In this document: piece after piece, positions 61,101 through 64,000 of the stretch | Position numbering within the stretch: position 1 is the first letter of the stretch | Layout: the number at the start of each line of letters is the position of its first letter | Source of the DNA: Copromyces sp. CBS 386.78 | Taxonomy: Eukaryota; Ascomycota; Sordariomycetes; Sordariales; Sordariaceae | Reading direction: 5' to 3' | DNA length: 64,000 nucleotides | NCBI GenBank assembly: GCA_030685235.1 | Contig: MU839171.1 | Coordinates: forward strand, 1 to 64,000 | Notes under the pieces: generated by a model | The model's input: the letters and a program-made list of their open reading frames with translations, nothing else | Databases searched by the model: none | Told to the model about the DNA's origin: nothing | Translations under genes and position numbers: made by a program

Positions 61101-64000
61101 GCTATATCAGCACTTGTTCAGAGCCCTCGAATCAGAACTTGACGTACTATTCACTGGGGCCCTCGAGACGTCCTCGAGGGGCCAAGACAACGAGATTACG
61201 TTTGCCGAACAGGCAGCATCGCTCCTCAGGTCGCTGGTGGAAAGACTCGACACCCCAACTGAGCTTGGGGCCGCATCTTCGCTCCATCTCAACTCACTCA
61301 CGTATAGCTTCGCCAGGTTCTTGGACGGGGTGCCAGACTCACCGAACAGTTTGCGCGTCAAAATCAAAATCTGCCAGCTCTCTGAGGCCATTGTCAAGAG
61401 AAAGGAGCATCTCAATCTCCGTGACGATGTCCGCATCCGAAACCAACTTCTTGCCTACGTCTATAACTGGGTTACGAGGCCTCATTCTCCCAGGATTGAT
61501 GTGGGCGTCTTCGATCAAGGTCAAAGCCGCCAAGACGAGATGGCTAGGGTGCAGAAGGATCTCGACAGGGCATGTCTTAAGGCGCTGGCTGAACTTACAT
61601 TTCGCCTGCCTTTGCAGCTGAACGACACGACGACTGATGCCCAGACCAGCGAGAAAAAGGGGAAATTGTTCGAATCGTATTTCGCCAGGTTCTTGGAGGT
61701 TCTGGACCCCCAATATGAGCATATGTTCCGGAGCGAGCATACCAGCAGCTCTTCCTCCAAAGACGAACAGCCATCAGCGTCCGATCTCTCCATCACCATC
61801 ATGTCCAATCTCTTGAGCGCCAACATCGATGTGGGACTCAAGGCAGCACTCAACGTCGGATACCATGAACACGCCGAGATCCGAACCGCCTTTGTCAGGG
61901 TGCTCTATAACATCTTGGTCCAGGGGGCTGAGTTCAGTAACCTCTCAAGTGCAGCTGTGAATGAAAAATACGATGAGCTTCTGGGCCTTCTGACGGCCGA
62001 TCCAACACTGGCTATGGCCATGGGCGCGGTTTGCCCCAGCCACGAGGTGGATGAGCTGACCATTGCGCTGCTTAGCATCTATGAATCGAGGGGTCAAAGT
62101 TTTGTGCTCCTTGAAGCCCTGATCAAACAGGAGATTGAGGAGACGGAGAATGAATCCGAGTTGCTGCGTAGGAGCTGCGTCGCGACCAAGATGCTCTCGA
62201 TCTATGCAAAATGGAAAGGCGCAGGGTACCTCAAAGCTACCCTGCAAAAGGTACTGGATCGGTTGATGCAAACATCCAAAGACCTCAATCTCGAGCTCGA
62301 TCCGACCAGAGTTACTTCACCAGAGGAGTTGCAAAAGAATGCCCTGCAGCTCGAAATCGTGGCCAACGTATTCATCGATGACATTTGCGCCTCATCGGCC
62401 AGGATACCGCCATCATTCAGGAAAATTTGCAGTATTGTAAGTGCCGCCCGTCTACGGGTAGTTGCCAAGTACCGAGAGCTAATACGACGCGTGTGACAGA
62501 TTGCTGCAGCGGTGATGCCCCGATTCTCTGAGGCTAAGTACACAGCAGTTGGCGCCTTCATCTTCCTACGTTTTTTCTGCCCGGCCATTGTTGCTCCCGA
62601 GGTCGAGGGCCTGGTTGCTACGGCACCTTCCAAGGAGATGCGTCGTGGCCTCCTCCTGATCGCCAAAGTCATCCAAAACTTGGCCAACAATGTCCTTTTC
62701 GGCGCCAAGGAACCTTTCATGTTCCCATTGAACGACTTCCTCACGAAGAATATCTATCGAGTGACCACATTTCTGAGGGAGATCTCGGTCGAGCCGGAAA
62801 CAATGGAGCGTCCCAACAGCGACGAGTCGTTCGACTTTGGTTCCTGTGTGTCCCTTCACAGGATTCTGTATGACCACTGGGACCAAGTTCGGCAACGGCT
62901 CTCCTCAATTGAAAGGCGAGACCTCGTGAGGTCGCCTGGCGACACCACAAGAGGAAAGCCCAACCTCCTTGAACCCCTGAGGAGCCTCATCATGAATTTG
63001 GGGCCACCGCCGCTGGCTGTGACCTGGAACAGGCCACAGATCTCGGCAAACCTGCCGCCTGTTTACTCCAGGTTCCAGGACTTCATGCTTCGAAATGCGT
63101 TCCGCGGTGTCGAATCTTCGTCGACTCCACCCCCCGCCGTTTATGACGCTGGAATGTCCAAGGACGGCATCAATATGATATGCATCCTGCTGCGGTACAT
63201 AGACACCGAGTCTGCCGACGTTGATGCATACTTGTATTACTATCTGAAGATTGCTAGTCGACTTTGGGATCGGCCATTTGGCATTTTCATCGACGCTACG
63301 TTCTACAACGTGCAGTCCGAACCAGCGGAGAGTCTACTGCGGAAAATTGAACTGCTTACACCAACTGAGCTTGCGAAGCAGCTCTCGCGCGTGTACATTT
63401 TCAACATGAACTCGGCTTGCAAGAAGGGGTTCCGCAAGGTGTTCAAGACTTGGATTCGGAACGAGAACAGCATCTATAGTCCCGCCAACATCGAATACCA
63501 TCTTCTGGGAAGTTATCGAGAGTACTACGCCCACTTCGACCACAAAACATTCAACCTGAACAAGGTCACCCAGGCATTCATGGACGAGACTGAGAACGGT
63601 TTCAACATCACAAGACTGTCGAAGACCAAGGGTAAAATCGACGTTTCCCTTTCGATCAGCGAAAGCTTCGTTAGGGTCTCGACCAAGAAGCGACAAGAAA
63701 TATATCCAGCATCCCGGATTAGTGTGGTAATCAACGATGCATTCCGCCTGAGCGAGGTTGAGGAGGCGCCAACATCCATCCAGACGGAGGATGATTCGGC
63801 GTTCGGTCTTAGGGCGGATAATGGCAAGATTGTGATGTACTTCACAAGTCCCGAGAAGGCCATGATCTTGAGTCTCCTTCGCATGAAAAAGGCGGCATAC
63901 CGCAAGGACCCAAAGCATAATCAACCGCAGGAAAGATTTATCAAGCCACAGGATGTCCCCGGTACTCTGCTAAACTTGGCATTGACGAACCTGGCCAGTC
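58143..64000 (+). CDS. IRA1: IRA/neurofibromin-type Ras GTPase-activating protein (3' end outside window)
   Basis: Stimulates GTP hydrolysis by Ras and so lowers Ras-cAMP signalling. Six exons are visible: 58143-58196, 58264-59766, 59830-60179, 60256-60370, 60442-62436 and 62500 to the window end; about 1,839 residues so far. The 54-nt first exon joins ATR to LPHRTG; the introns have GTACGT, GTAAGC, GTATGT, GTAAGT and GTAAGT donors. The long N-terminal helical region (about 1-1140) is followed by the GAP domain: an arginine-finger-like LLRRSCVATK near 1245 and the signature FLRFFCPAIVAPE near 1361. Downstream, DGINMICILLRYID opens a Sec14/CRAL-TRIO-like module (about 1560-1700), then a PH-like part (about 1710-1820), the neurofibromin arrangement. 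The gene follows RAT1 in the same direction. Confidence 0.94.

Noticed and set aside
32381..64000. Secondary-metabolite cluster or other coordinated gene system in the gene-rich half
   Set aside because: No synthase, P450, cluster regulator or repeated domain set is present; the genes are ordinary conserved cellular functions in mixed orientations.

Overview
The window comes from a filamentous ascomycete, most probably a Sordariomycete close to Neurospora. The right half holds intron-containing eukaryotic genes with short introns (about 60-110 nt, GT...AG, CTAAC/CTGAC branch sites) and typical fungal proteins. The left half carries the mark of repeat-induced point mutation (RIP): decayed transposons that are extremely AT-rich, full of TA, dense with in-frame stops, and differing between copies almost only by C-to-T and G-to-A transitions.

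Layout, left half (1-32,380): a nested pile of RIP-damaged mobile elements and no functional gene. From left to right: the end of a miniature inverted-repeat element (to 94); an old minus-strand Tad-like LINE (about 95-6,905), broken by a second, forward copy of the same LINE (558-3,863, 14-bp target duplication) and by a second miniature element (4,652-5,066); a 5'-truncated Gypsy/chromovirus element (about 6,906-12,900) carrying a third miniature element (8,149-8,785) and a 10-N assembly gap; a complete 8.1-kb Gypsy element with 241-bp LTRs (13,173-21,303); 3.7 kb of decayed sequence of unknown origin holding a fourth miniature element (23,196-23,635); and a complete 7.3-kb Gypsy element with 221-bp LTRs (25,053-32,375). 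The block stops at the outer edge of the last LTR, where base composition returns to normal.

Layout, right half (32,381-64,000): an apparently frameshifted DUF3712-family gene; PMT2 protein O-mannosyltransferase (+); a Rab-family GTPase with an unusual low-complexity insertion (-); a choline-transporter-like membrane protein (+); a WW-domain protein (+); the vesicle tether USO1/p115 (-); the nuclear 5'-3' exoribonuclease RAT1/XRN2 (+); and the first about 1,839 residues of an IRA/neurofibromin-type Ras GTPase-activating protein (+), which runs off the right edge. Several of these (PMT2, Rab, USO1) serve the secretory pathway, but fungal gene order is loose and no operon-like unit is implied. 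No secondary-metabolite cluster, tRNA, rRNA or CRISPR array was recognised.

The most unusual material is the family of miniature elements whose terminal inverted repeats are built from two tandem 22-bp units, the self-nested LINE, and the way RIP damage fades toward the outer edges of both complete LTR elements.
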